Assembly (NCBI RefSeq): GCF_932526225.1
Contig: NC_064046.1
Location: 4,030,001 to 4,094,000 of the forward strand
Reading direction: 5' to 3'
Length of the DNA stretch: 64,000 bases
DNA from: Nematostella vectensis
Lineage: Eukaryota; Cnidaria; Anthozoa; Actiniaria; Edwardsiidae
Part shown: positions 23,759 to 35,200 of the stretch, piece after piece
Numbering within the stretch: the first letter of the stretch is position 1
Layout of the letters: each line of letters begins with the position of its first letter
Notes under the pieces: generated by a model
Databases searched by the model: none
The model's input: only the letters and a program-made list of their open reading frames with translations
What the model was told of the DNA's origin: nothing
Program-made: the position numbers and the translations under genes

Positions 23759-24889
23759 TCATGTAGCAAGCCCTGAGACCTCAAAAGCTGCCATATTCTC
23801 TGCCTTGTGCAATACATACATCTTTATGGGGAGAGGGATAGGAAGTTCCTTAACTTTCCTGATAAAATCTGAATGCATGACATCCCTAATAACCATGCGA
23901 CAAAGCTCTCGTAGAGAGCCTGTACACTTCTTGGGCTTGTAGTCATAGACCTTGATAAGATTTGTGTTATTTTCATTTACGCTGACAACCAACTGTCCAA
24001 GATGATTTAACCTTATTTGGCCAAGTGGGTCTATATCTGTTGCAATCTCCTGAGCCCACAAGCTTTCAGTATCCAGGAGTGCTATTCCATCTTCATTGAA
24101 CGCTACAATTACATGGTCTCCATCATATGCTATACCACTCACTTTTACCAGACACTTTAACTCATAATCAATAACAAACCGTCTCATAATCTTTTTCAGG
24201 GCAGAGTTATTTGCTGAATTTACTGTCGCATTAAGTGGTTGATCTACATCTGGTCTAGCCCTTTGAAGATGTTGCTCTTTAAGCCATGTAAACTCGGATG
24301 TGAATACTATAGATTCACCTAGACAAATATACTTATAGTTGTTGATATCTGGTTCCAAATATACCTCACCCTCCTCAAGGAAATCATCTGCAGGGCTCTC
24401 TCCTAGTAATTCACCTCTCACTAGCTTAACTTTTTCCCAATCAAAGAAAAGTTCTCGAATTTCTTCACTATTATTTCCATCTTTCCCAACAACCACTAGT
24501 GTTTTTTCAGGCGTGACATAAATACCCATGGAGAATAAAAGGCCGAAATCTCCCATACAAAACTGATACGCATCAAAACCTTCATCTTTCCTGATCAATA
24601 TAACAATCTTCCCAGGATTGGTTAAGCTAACAATGCAGATTGAAACTGCTATTATATTTTCAGACACGAAAGCCAAATCTTTTGCGTACGACACCATTTC
24701 ATTGTCGATATTGGCAAGAACTTTGCAACATGCTGGGTCCCACAGATAAACACCACGGTTTGATAATGTGGCAAAGAAACCCGAAGTTGGGTTATAATCA
24801 GAAGTAATAACATCACCTTGGATCTCATCTGGAATACGTATTTCCCGAATAAGATTATCTGGAACGGTTAGTTTCTTTGCTTGTTCCAT
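23759..24889 (-). CDS. Beta-propeller-like protein with C-terminal SOCS box, 376 aa
   Basis: A single uninterrupted frame starts at ATG 24889 (MEQAKKLTV), preceded by CACAA (A at -3, G at +4), and stops at 23759. Residues about 15-310 show propeller-type strands, such as DYNPTSGFFATLSNRGVYLW, DLAFVSENIIAVS, GIAYDGDHVIVAFNEDGIAL and IRLNHLGQLVVSV. Canonical WD dipeptides are scarce. Residues 324-360 form a SOCS box: SLRELCRMVIRD is the elongin B/C-binding BC box, and LPIPLPIKMYVL matches the Cul5-box LPLPxxIKxYL pattern. Known SOCS-box proteins serve as substrate receptors of elongin-Cul5 ubiquitin ligases, so this is probably a cytoplasmic degradation adaptor. The substrate is unknown. The lack of introns is unusual beside the multi-exon neighbours and would fit an old retrogene. 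Confidence 0.75.
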   Translation of the reverse strand: MEQAKKLTVPDNLIREIRIPDEIQGDVITSDYNPTSGFFATLSNRGVYLWDPACCKVLANIDNEMVSYAKDLAFVSENIIAVSICIVSLTNPGKIVILIRKDEGFDAYQFCMGDFGLLFSMGIYVTPEKTLVVVGKDGNNSEEIRELFFDWEKVKLVRGELLGESPADDFLEEGEVYLEPDINNYKYICLGESIVFTSEFTWLKEQHLQRARPDVDQPLNATVNSANNSALKKIMRRFVIDYELKCLVKVSGIAYDGDHVIVAFNEDGIALLDTESLWAQEIATDIDPLGQIRLNHLGQLVVSVNENNTNLIKVYDYKPKKCTGSLRELCRMVIRDVMHSDFIRKVKELPIPLPIKMYVLHKAENMAAFEVSGLAT

Positions 24890-26060
24890 TTGTGCCGCGT
24901 TTTCAACAAGTTCAACCTAACAATCAACAGTTCAAATTTTGTTAAGGTGTTCCACCAGAACAAGAGTGGGATTAGGCCCTAGTTTTACTTACACAGGCAA
25001 CCCAAATGAAAGACTCGAGATTCCTCAGATTCACACATTTCGTACAGATGAATGCTTGTCCGTTCTCTTGAATTGTTTTCAAAACGTACGATTGAATGCC
25101 CCAAATTAAGCATATTCCCAAATGCAAATTCTCAAATAACAAAAGAAAATACTATGTTTAGATCAACTGCACCTATATTTCGGCTGTTTACAATAGCCTT
25201 CCTCAGTATTTTCTCATGTTACTAGTCATATTGTATCGAGAATCTAGTTTTGACAGCACAAAGAAATGCTTGAGATTTATCTATCATAGCTGTCAACTCA
25301 CCAGCATTATACAGGTGTAGATTTTGGACCTCACGTAAGCATAATTTTTGTGAGAATGTTCATACATTCTCTGTTTTCACCCGCATTGGCTCTCTTGGGG
25401 TTTTTCACGTATTTAATGTATTTCACCCGGGGAGGGAGGGGGGGGGGGGAGGGTGGGAGGGAGAAGGGGGAGGGGGCTGTAGGGACAACATTGGTTCGTG
25501 TTTGCATGCTAAAAATCGAGCCCAAGTTGCCCCGCCCGGGGACGGCCAGGATGAACGTCGCTTTGTAGCCTCCCCTTGTTGGTCGGAAAGTAACAAAAAG
25601 GGTCGACACGCATGCGCACTTTAGGCAAAGTTGTCCCTAACCCCGGGAAACTCGGGTTGGCAACTCTGTGCCTATGGTTATTCCTACCTTCTAGACCGAG
25701 AAAGGTCGGGCCCTGGAGACGAGTGCGGACATTGTTCACCCCCCCCCCCCCCCCCCCCACCCCGACCCACCCCTCCTGCTGCTCTAATATCAAACAGTCA
25801 CCCTTACAGGAATTCCTTACAGGGTGGGTACAGACGCTAGTAGGTGCGAAGCCAGGATTTGCTGAGAGGGAGCGGGGCGCAGTCAAAAATATCATATCCA
25901 ATAGATAGAGGATCCTTTAATAAGGAATGATTAACTTTTTTGGGCCAGGGGGGGGGGGAGGTGCACCCCGTGCACTCTCTAGGTTTTCACCTGGTGAGGT
26001 AGGTAGGTATGATTTATACTTTTAAACTTTCCTCTAAAATCGTTTTGACGAGATCAAAAC
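24890..26060. other. Intergenic with G- and C-runs
   Basis: This is the upstream region of the SOCS-box gene. It includes GGAGGGAGGG-type runs at 25429-25480, a C-run at 25740-25760 and a G-run at 25948-25960. The last two sit beside short open frames that I regard as spurious. Confidence 0.45.
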
Positions 26061-26064
26061 ATCT

Positions 26065-26235
26065 CAATAGGCCATTCCAGCTATAAATTCGCACGCGCAT
26101 TGCCATAGAAACCTACCTCAACTACCAGAATGCAGCGCGCGCTTTTTAAAGCTTGCACCACACGAAGTGCGTACTGCATGACGGCAATTGAAGTGAATAG
26201 TGAATGCGCATGGTCATACCTGGAATGGCCTATTG
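26065..26235. mobile_element. MITE with CAATAGGCCATTCCAG termini
   Basis: CAATAGGCCATTCCAG at 26065-26080 is the exact reverse complement of CTGGAATGGCCTATTG at 26220-26235. Subterminal CGCACGCGCAT and ATGCGCATG also oppose each other. It is 171 bp and non-coding, 330 bp past the 3' end of the first CAP gene. Confidence 0.82.
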
Positions 26236-26566
26236 CAGTGAGAAAATAAATGTATAGATGATTAAATTGTTATTTATTAAAGAGGCATATGGTTACAAAA
26301 AATGTTTAGGCGCAATTCTTCACAGTGGGAACTCGAACAATCGAATATGCGGATGTTAAGACCCCCTTTTTTCCTTGCAGCTATAACACAAATGTGCCTA
26401 ACTGTGAATTTTCAGTCTAAACTTGTCCCCAGGTGTCTCTCACATTTTTTATAACATCACTTGATTTCCCGCTTGATTTCCCGTCGTGCTCCAAGAACGT
26501 CCGCCATTTTTTAATCGGAATAAGTAGAGTTTGTCGAGAGTAGCCTGGGGGCGAGGATCATTTCAG

Positions 26567-29500
26567 TCAATGCGTTTTGCAGTCATTCTTACTAAAGACC
26601 CCTTTCTGCACGTTTCTCGTATAAGCTCCGTCCCCAGGATCAAAATTTCCTTGTGGATAGTACCGTACAACAACGTATGCGCAGGTTCCTGTCATTTCGG
26701 ATTTCTTTGCTATTCCAATCCCAATTTTTTTGCTGCCTTTCCATACCATCTGAGTAAAGTGGTTGGCGCCGGGTTGGGGTCCTCCGCTGGCAAAATCGTA
26801 CTTGCAAACCTCGTTATACCTGATGGAGAACCACATGGCGTTTTTAATGAGTATTAATGAATGATCTAAAAGAGCGAGCGGGACACCTGTGGCAATCTAA
26901 AACATTTCAATCTGGGTCCATCGGGATGGCAGCCCGTGATAAACAAAAAATCTGCAAGTTTGAAAACTAGCGCAGTCCTAGGGAGGTAAACAAAAAGCGA
27001 AAATATCATTGGCCAATCTAAGCTCCTGCAACCAAGTAACACAAAGAATCCGCTTCCATCGGCTAATTGGAATAAGTAACTGACAAAGTTTCAATAAAAT
27101 AAAATCGTCAATAAAGTATCCGACTTCATTTGTGCATGTCTATTTCTAAGTGTTCTTGCAAGGCCTTTGTTTTTTTTCTAAAATTACAAAGAAATTGTCA
27201 AGAAGGGGCGTGGCTGTTCTCCTCAAATGTGCCCCCCAGTTTTCCGATTACGACCGTTACGACCCTGAATTATAAGCGACAACGAGCAACTAAAAAAGAG
27301 TGACATGCAGTGTTCAACAGGCTTTACCATTTATTGATAGCGTCGTTGATGCTAGCGTCCAGTCCCTTGCCGCAGACTATCGTCACACTCTCCCCTTGCT
27401 CGGGACGTTCGCTGTACCCAGAATGCACCAGCGTGTCAAGATCGGCCATCTTCTGCGCATACTCCTGTGCCTGTCGACTCATGTCGCAGCTCAGCGACAT
27501 CGCGGTCGCGTTATGCAGGGCGCGGTATTTGTTATGTGTTTCCATGACGCGCTTCATGACTTGTCCATCTTGAAGAAAACAGCCTATAAGAGAGAGCATT
27601 GACGTTGTTGAGCCACAGTACATGTAGGCAAAGAATATAAATAGTTGTATATTGATTTTGGCGCTATTAAAAGTAAAATAGATTAAGAACTAAAATAAAA
27701 AATCGTAAATAAATCGATTGAGAACTAAACTTTATTAGCGATAAATACAGCACATACAGGGAAATTCATTGTTTATAAATCGATGACAATATCGTTGAAA
27801 TATGAGAAAGCCAATGTGAACTAAATGATATGAAGATTTATACCATTCAGTGGCGCTTTTGTTGGGAGTTCTTAAAAATGCAAAATTTCAGCCTGTAGGT
27901 TCTTAATCTCTAAGTTCTTTTATACAGGTTTTATTTTACTCTATATTCACGTACCGTTGGGTGTGGGTGGTGACGCTGGGCATATGCAGATGTTGAACAG
28001 TCCCTCTTGAGCTGGTGCAGGCTTTGTAGTTGGGATCGTCGAGCTGACAGGCGTCGTAGTTGGCGGCTTGGTTGAATTATCTGCCGCTATAGGTTGTATC
28101 GTTGGCGTCGTTGTATTTCCGGTCGCCGGCCCTGTCGTAGGCGTCGTTTGAGTTGTAGACTCGATCGTTGGCGTCGTTGTAACTTCAGGCGTCATAAGTT
28201 CTGTCGTTAGATTTGATGCCTCTGTTGTTGTTGGGGTCGTAGGCTTTATCGCTGACGTCGTTTTGTCTCCAGACGTCGTAGGCCCCGTCGTTAGATACGC
28301 TGTATTATCGGCTATCGTTGGTGTAGTAGGCGTAGGCTTTGACCTTGTTGAATGCCCTGTCGTAGATGTCGTGGGCTCTTTCGCTGGCATCTTTCTACCT
28401 CCAGACATCGTTGGGGTCGATGTGTTATTCGATGTGATAGGCCCTTTTGTTGGTGTCGTAATATTTCCAGGCGCTGCTGTAGAAGTTGTAGCGGCAGTTG
28501 TAGTCGCTTGATCTTCTAGTGTAAGCTTCATGCTTAGTCTTAGCCCTGACTTGCTGATTGAGAAATCACCTTCCCCGACTCCGTTTGGAATATGAAACTT
28601 AAAACTCCCTGTTCGTTTAATTAAAGGTTGTGTACGCCGAAGAAGCATTCCTCCAACGTGCCTAGACATTTGCCTCCTTTTGAGGCGTCTTCTTAAAAGT
28701 TCGCGCAAGAATCGGTCAACTAATTGCTTACGTGTCGAAACTTTTAGAGAAGATTCTTTGTCAGGCGTGTTTTCCTTTTTCTTAATGAGACTCTGTCCAT
28801 GTAACAGCTTCAGATGATTTACCTTTGACTCCTTTCTTTCCATTGCAAGTTGTTGCTTTAGGTTTTCTATTTGTTTTTCTCTGCTTAAGTGTTGAGCTTT
28901 TTGTTTCAGCCATTTGTTCTCTTTAGCTGTATGTTCTCCGGTAATAATGCCGGAGACTTTCTCACCTTCAGTTATGTGTTTTGAACCTGATCCAATTGGT
29001 TGTGCCATTGTCTTTGCCAATCTACTTCCCAATACCGCACCTCTTTCTGGTCCCGTGATCGTTCTGAAGCCCGCTGATGATCCCTTCCCGTGAATCACCG
29101 GATTCTTCAAGTAGAGTTCCCTTAACAAATTCTCAAACACGCCGTTCTTCTTCAAATTCGCTATCATATATTCCTTACTCCAAAGTCGTTGCAAATTGTT
29201 TCCAAAAGAACGGGACGCTTTATGAAGATCGACAGTCCTTCTTGGAAAATCATAATCTTCTCTTGGAGAGGTTTTCAGGGTTCCGAACAGATGTTGCACC
29301 GAGGGCATGTTCATCATGACGTCATCGTTGCGCCGCACACCGATTGGTGCATTGATAGAGGTGACTAAAGACAATATATAATAACTGTACTTTCTTCTGA
29401 GAGTGCATATTAGCCATTTTCAACCTCGTAACTAAGGGCGCGTTTTTTTTTTTTTTCTATTCGAGTCATTCTGCTACGGGTAGCAGAATGGGTGGAATTG

Positions 29501-30085
29501 CCTTTATTCCATTCCGGAATAGGAAAGCGGGATAAACGAACGCGCGCTTTTTCTATTCTAAACATTCTCATTCCGGAATCACAAGTAAAAAAAATATATA
29601 TATATATAATTATTTGAAATCAAAGTATTACTCGTTTCCCTTGAAATGTGTTATCATTATAGAGAGCCAGGATAGTTAAGTGATACGGGATCCGCCCCAG
29701 TGGACTGGGGTTCAATCCCAGATCAGGCCAGCTCGGGATTTGAGGTAAAAACTTGGCTCTTTACATTTGGGACTTTGTATCCCTTGTCTTAAGAAAATTA
29801 AGCCGGCGGTCCCGTTCTACTCAAGCTGCATTAACCTGTAAAGAACCGCTGGGGACCCTGGCCCGTGGTACCATCTTCAGTTGTTGTTGTTATTGCTGCT
29901 GCTGCTGTTGTTGTTGCCGTTGTCGTTGTCGTCGTTGTTGTTGTTGTTGTTGTTGCTGCTGTTGTTGTTTTGCCGTTGTTGTTGCCGTTGTTGTTGTTGT
30001 TGTTGTTGTTGTTGTTGCCGTTGTCGTAGTCGTTGTAGTTGTCGTTGTTGTTGTCGTTGTTGTTGTTGTTGTCGTTGTCGTTGTC

Positions 30086-30116
<31 letters not shown>

Positions 30117-30528
30117 CCCTGAAAATACTTTTTAAATTTGGCTCCACAGTGAAAAGCCTTTTTTTATGCCCAGGTTAGTACATTCAAATTTTGATATCAT
30201 TTCCTTATATTACGAAGAAAACCGCGAATCTGTTTCTTTGATAAAGAAAGAGATTCATGGTTTTGTGGTATTACTAGATAAACTAAATACAAACTGTAAA
30301 AATAATTATTGTTCTAAGTAGGCGGTGTAGAAATAAATTACCACAGGGATGAAGTGATACTGCTCGAAACGCCAACGAATCTACTTTTTCAAAGATGCGA
30401 TTAACCACTTCAAACCTGAGTTGATTTATTTCCCTTCATGGTTGTTTGGTTTCACAATAACTTAACGTACCTCTCACAGCAAATAACTCAAAGGTCAACA
30501 GCAAGGCGACAAGAAATTTGTCTCCCAT
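26567..30528 (-). CDS. Secreted Thr-rich mucin-like CAP-domain protein, 658 aa (CAP gene 1)
   Basis: Four minus-strand exons, 30528-30471, 29364-27955, 27583-27328 and 26819-26567, join in phases 1, 1 and 2 into 659 codons including stop. Exon 1 encodes MGDKFLVALLLTFELFAVR, a signal peptide. The large exon 2 gives a Lys/Arg-rich segment with a short coiled-coil-like stretch (about residues 170-205) and polybasic RELLRRRLKRRQ. A Thr/Pro/Ser region (about 310-480) follows, suited to dense O-glycosylation. Residues 490-658 are a CAP (SCP/PR-1) domain: HNKYRALHN, GES, a Trp codon split across intron 3 and leading to YNEVCKYDF, and the CAP1 signature NHFTQMVW. Conserved His and Glu metal-site residues are visible. 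CAP proteins are secreted, with roles from sterol binding to defence or venom; none can be assigned here. It is paralogous to the gene at 32245-38281, with the same exon phases. Confidence 0.85.
29660..29745 (+). repeat. tRNA-derived SINE head
   Basis: TAGTTAAGTGATACGGG resembles a pol III A box, and GGTTCAATCCC (29709-29719) is a B box set in a perfect T-stem CTGGG/CCCAG. The acceptor and anticodon arms do not fold, so it is a tRNA-like relic and not a tRNA gene. It lies in intron 1 of CAP gene 1. Confidence 0.45.
29878..30117. repeat. (GTT)n trinucleotide microsatellite
   Basis: About 240 bp of GTT with GCT, GCC and GTC interruptions, in intron 1 of CAP gene 1. Open frames through it (poly-Leu/Val/Cys, or poly-Thr on the other strand) are by-products of the triplet period. 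Confidence 0.92.
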
Positions 30529-30911
30529 TGTAAACTCGCCCTATCCTTCAATCAACAGCGATTACTTCAAATTGCCATTACCTTAAAATGGCTGTTCTTA
30601 TTTGTGATCTTAAATTTCTGGTATAAAACTGTGTCTTGTTTCTCTGAGGTTTTTATTGAAGGCGCGAGTTTTTACACGCCTTTGGTTAATGGCGTGAGAC
30701 AGGAAGGTGCTCAGTGGCCCTCGACATATGAACAATAGCGGTACTTGTTCGAGCCATGCTTTAGTATTACGGACACATCGTGAAAAGCACGCTACTTATA
30801 CAAAGTTTTGAGAGCGAATCAGCTTACGATAATCATATTTGATTGACGAATTAGGAGAATTCTTTCGTGCTTTCGTTTTCCTCGCTTGTTGACTACGTGA
30901 GGTTAATGTAA

Positions 30912-31492
30912 GGCCCCGTCTACACGTATACGGAATCGAATGTATCCTCAATTTTTTCTTTCCGTAATCGAAATGTTTCCCGTCCACACGTAGCATAATC
31001 GTATCGTTATCGCCCGTCCACTCGTATACGGCGACTCTGTAATCGCTCTAGCTTTACACATTGCGACGCCATCTCGTTTTATTCTACGGTTAGAGACTAA
31101 GTAGGATTTTGACGTCATCGTAATCGAAAAGTTACGGATTCAACCGTCCACACGGATTCCGTAATCGAAAAGATTCGGATTCGACCGTCCACACGTATAC
31201 GGAATCGTAGCGTATTCATTTCCACCTGCTACACCAGCTTCACCCGCTACACTACCTTCACTAGGTACCATTGTCTACAGCACACCAGCCATATTAGTGA
31301 CACCAGCATGGAATCGCTATATTCGTGACGGTAGTCATAGAATTATAACCCGTTTCGTTCCGCTTTTGTTTGCGGATTTAAAAGGTTGCGGATTCGCCAG
31401 CGTAATCGTCGTATACGTGTGGGCGATAGCTGTATCCGAAACATAAAATATAGTTGCGGATTCATTCGATTCCGTATACGTGTGGACGGGGT
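30912..31492. mobile_element. MITE-like element, CCCCGTCTACACGTATACGG termini
   Basis: CCCCGTCTACACGTATACGG at 30914 is the reverse complement of CCGTATACGTGTGGACGGGG ending at 31491, and the match continues inward through AATCGAAT. Internal copies of CCGTCCACACG occur at about 30978, 31147 and 31186. It is about 580 bp with no ORF, between the two CAP genes. Confidence 0.82.
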
Positions 31493-31530
31493 CGTGGACG
31501 GTGTCTCGCATCCTTATTCCGCACGGTAAT

Positions 31531-31692
31531 GCCTAGTGCACACTAGCGACATATCGACATAACGACATGGGCGCGCGCACTTTTATTTTCGACATAACGA
31601 CATGGACATAACGACTTTTATGTCATTATGTCGGGATAAACATAGCGCGCGCCCATGTCGTTATGTTGTTTTGTTGCTAGTGTGCACTAGGC
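31531..31692. mobile_element. MITE with GCCTAGTGCACACTAG termini
   Basis: GCCTAGTGCACACTAG at 31531 is the reverse complement of CTAGTGTGCACTAGGC ending at 31692. Internal CGACATAACGACATGGGCGCGCGC and its inverted counterpart extend the hairpin. It is 162 bp. Confidence 0.85.
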
Positions 31693-32244
31693 GTAAAACT
31701 TAATTGATTAAATATACTATTTTTATTTTCCAATGAATTATTACTCAACACTGATACCCCTGTTTGTTTTTCAGATGACATCGTTTTCAAATGAAAAGTA
31801 TTAAAATTTTAATAGGGATATTTCGTCCATCACCCAAACCTTGATTGTCCAAACGTCTGGTTAACTGTGGTTAACCATTATCTTCCATTAAATTAGGTGC
31901 CGTTTTGCCGTTTTCGTTCTCGCAATAAACCAAGTGTGAGAAAGCACCACTTCCATCGCCTGATTTGGGAAACTATTAAGATAACTTTGATCGAAACTGC
32001 TAAATAACGTATAAAATTTCTTTAATTAATTTGTCTTGGAATTTGGAACAAAAGCAAAAACTGTAGCTGACAATGGCGTTTAAATCAATCCCCCTGGAGG
32101 GTGGTCTTCTTCGATTCCTTCTAGGGTCACATTTCTGGTGAGAAGACAAGTAAGCATTCCTCTCTCTCCCCATAAACAATCGTCCAGGGGTTACACAACT
32201 GCTTAAACATTGTTGCACGCTTCCTTTGCCAGTGACAAGCTCGG

Positions 32245-35200
32245 TTAAACATTATTACAATAGCTGGGGTCAAATTTTCCGCGAAGAACTTTCTCCTTGA
32301 ACTGGTTGTTGAAGTTCCCCGGTGGTCGGTACCTCCCAACGACGAACACGCAAGGTATGCCATTTAATTTCCCCGTCGCTTTTCCCATACCGAGCTCAAT
32401 ACTGTCGGTCCACACAACCTGGGTAAAATGACCGGTCTCCATAGCGAAGGCGCCATTATTGAAGTCATACTTGCAGACCTCGTTATACCTTGAAGAAATA
32501 AGCACGTGAATGCGTAACATTTCTAACAATGAGTCATATGTTTTTTTAGAAGGGAATTTAATCAACGACAAAGGCAACACGAACGGCGACGGCAGAAAAC
32601 AAGTGAAATTCAAAGAATCAGACGTGAAAAACACTCGGAAATGGATTCCGTCTGATACATTTCTGTCTTTGTCCTTCAAACTACAACGTGAAAACTCCAA
32701 GTTTCACGGTCTAAAGAGGACGGGGACGTGTGCGATAAAACTAGACTTTCCTTGTTCGCTTTGTTGGAAATATGATTCTAGGCTTGTCAATAGTTTTTTG
32801 GGACTACAAAAGCGAGTGAATTTGATCAAACCAGTTTAGAATTGAGCGCAAAGCGTGAAAGGTTTTTCGGGGGTTACGTTATCCTTGCCATCATCACTGC
32901 CGTAGTTGCTTAAATTCCCTAGACACTGTGTTGTGTGGTATGGCATGGTGTCGTGTGGTTTAGGGGCAGTGTTGTCTTGTGTGGTGTCTCACATGGTGAT
33001 GTAGTACGACTTTATGTCAGTGGCGTAGTTTTTGTTTATCTTGGCTCTCACCAGCCATACCTTTGTCATTAAATCATGCCAAGAAATTTCGAAATAATCA
33101 TCTAAAAACAAAGTTTTATTCATCATTCACATCTAAAATACCCCAATCGCGTCCCAAACTCAGCCGATGGAATTTGATACTTTCTTCAACATTTTGCTAG
33201 GATGATAAAACGGCGGCTAAAAGAGACTATTCAACGTTGCATATCCCTCACCAGTTAGTGACAGCCTCTTTGCCCGTTAGAGGCACTCCGAACGACTTGC
33301 ATCCCACGGCGAGGTTCTCGCCCACGTCCTCTCCCCGCTCACCGCTGGAGGAATGCTGCAGTGCACCTAGATTTGCGATCTTTTCTGCATATCCCTTTGC
33401 CTGCAAGCTTAGCTCGCGGTTTAGCGTCATGGGAGGCGCGTTGTGAACTTGACGGAAGTTGTTATGAGTAAGCAAGGCCTCTTCCTCAAACTCCGCATCT
33501 CCTAGAAAATTTCAAGTTATACGTCAACGTCCAATGCGAAAACAGTGGTACCTCTATTAAGCGGCCATCCCGGGGACCGTGCTAAGTGATGTATACAGTG
33601 GTACCTCTATAAAGCAACCACCCTTGAGACCGTGCCAAGTGATGTATACATTGGTACCTCTATAAAGCAACCACCCTTGAGACCGTGCCAAGTGATGCAT
33701 ACATTGGTACCTCTATTAAGCGGCCACCCTAGGGACCGTGCCAAGTGATGTATACAGTGGTACCTCTATAAAGCAACCACCCTTGAGACCGTGCCAAGTG
33801 ATGTATACATTGGTACCTCTATTAAGCGGCCACCCCGGGGACCTTGCCAAGTGATGTATACATTGGTACCTCTATTAAGCGGCCCCCTGAAACCGTACCA
33901 AGTGATGTATACATTGGTACCTCTATTAAGCGGCCCCCTGAAACCGTACCAAGTGATGTATACATTGGTATATCTATTAAAAGGCAACCCTGGGGACCTT
34001 GCCAAGTGATGTATACATTGGTACCTCTATTAAGCGGCCCCCTGAAACCGTACCAAGTGATGTATACATTGGTACCTCTATTAAGCGGCCACCCTGGGAC
34101 CGCACCAAGTGATAAAGTGATGTATACATTGGTACCTCTATTAAGCGGCCACCCTGGGACCGTACCAAGTGATGTATACAGTGGTATCTCTATTAAGCGG
34201 CCTTGCCAAGTGATGTATACATTGGTACCTCTATTAAGCGGCCACCCTAGGGACCGTGCCGAGTGATGTATACAGTAGTATCTCTATTAAGCGGCCACCC
34301 TGGGGACCTTGCCAAGTGATGTATACATTGGTATATCTATTAAAAGGCAACCCTGGGGACCTTGCCAAGTGATGTATACATTGGTACCTCTATTAAGCGG
34401 CCACCCTAGGGACCTTGCCAAGTGATGTATACATTGGTATATCTATTAAAAGGCAACCCTGGGGACCTTTCCAAGTGATGTATAGATTGGTATCTCAATT
34501 AAGCGGCCACCCTGGAACCGTACCAAGTGATGTATACATTGGTACCTCTATTAAAAGGCAACCCTGGGGACCTTTCCAAGTGATGTATAGATTGGTATCT
34601 CAATTAAGCGGCCACCCTGGGGACCTTCACAAGTGATGTATACATTGGTATATCTATTAAAAGGCAACCCTGGGGACCTTTCCAAGTGATGTATAGATTG
34701 GTATCTCTATTAAGCGGCCCCCTGGAACCGTATCTATTAAAAGGCAACCCTGGGGACCTTGCCAAGTGATGTATACATTGGTATCTCTATTAAGCGGCCA
34801 CCCTGGAACCTTACCAAGTGATGTATACAGTGGTATATCTATCAAAAGGCAACCCTTGGCTACCCCTTGGGTCATGCTAATTGGCCGCTTGATTGAGGTT
34901 AGCCGTAAGTATAACAAGGCAATGGAACTGGAAAAATATGGTTCAATCTCCTCAGTTAATGTCGCGATCAGCTGCAGGCGAGTACAGGCGAGTGGATGCG
35001 CACCCCCTTCCCCCCTGGCGACCAAAAAGTGGATCATTTCTTATTAAGGAATCTTCAAATAAAAGTTAACCACGTCCTCTTGGACATGGAAGGTGGTAGT
35101 CTGCTTAGCAGCCGCTTTACAGGTTCCACTGTATTGTCGAGAAAACAAGAAAACACGTAGAAAACAATGCTTGTGGGGCAGACAATGTTTTGTCATATGA

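Noticed and set aside
29660-29745. A functional tRNA gene
   Set aside because: Only the A and B boxes and T-stem are present; acceptor and anticodon arms do not pair.
29753-30178. Long Cys/Val/Leu or poly-Thr frames on both strands
   Set aside because: They are translations of the (GTT)n microsatellite within a CAP gene intron.
33544-34855. CRISPR-like direct repeats
   Set aside because: Units are contiguous degenerate copies without unique spacers, in a eukaryotic intron; they match a transposon end.
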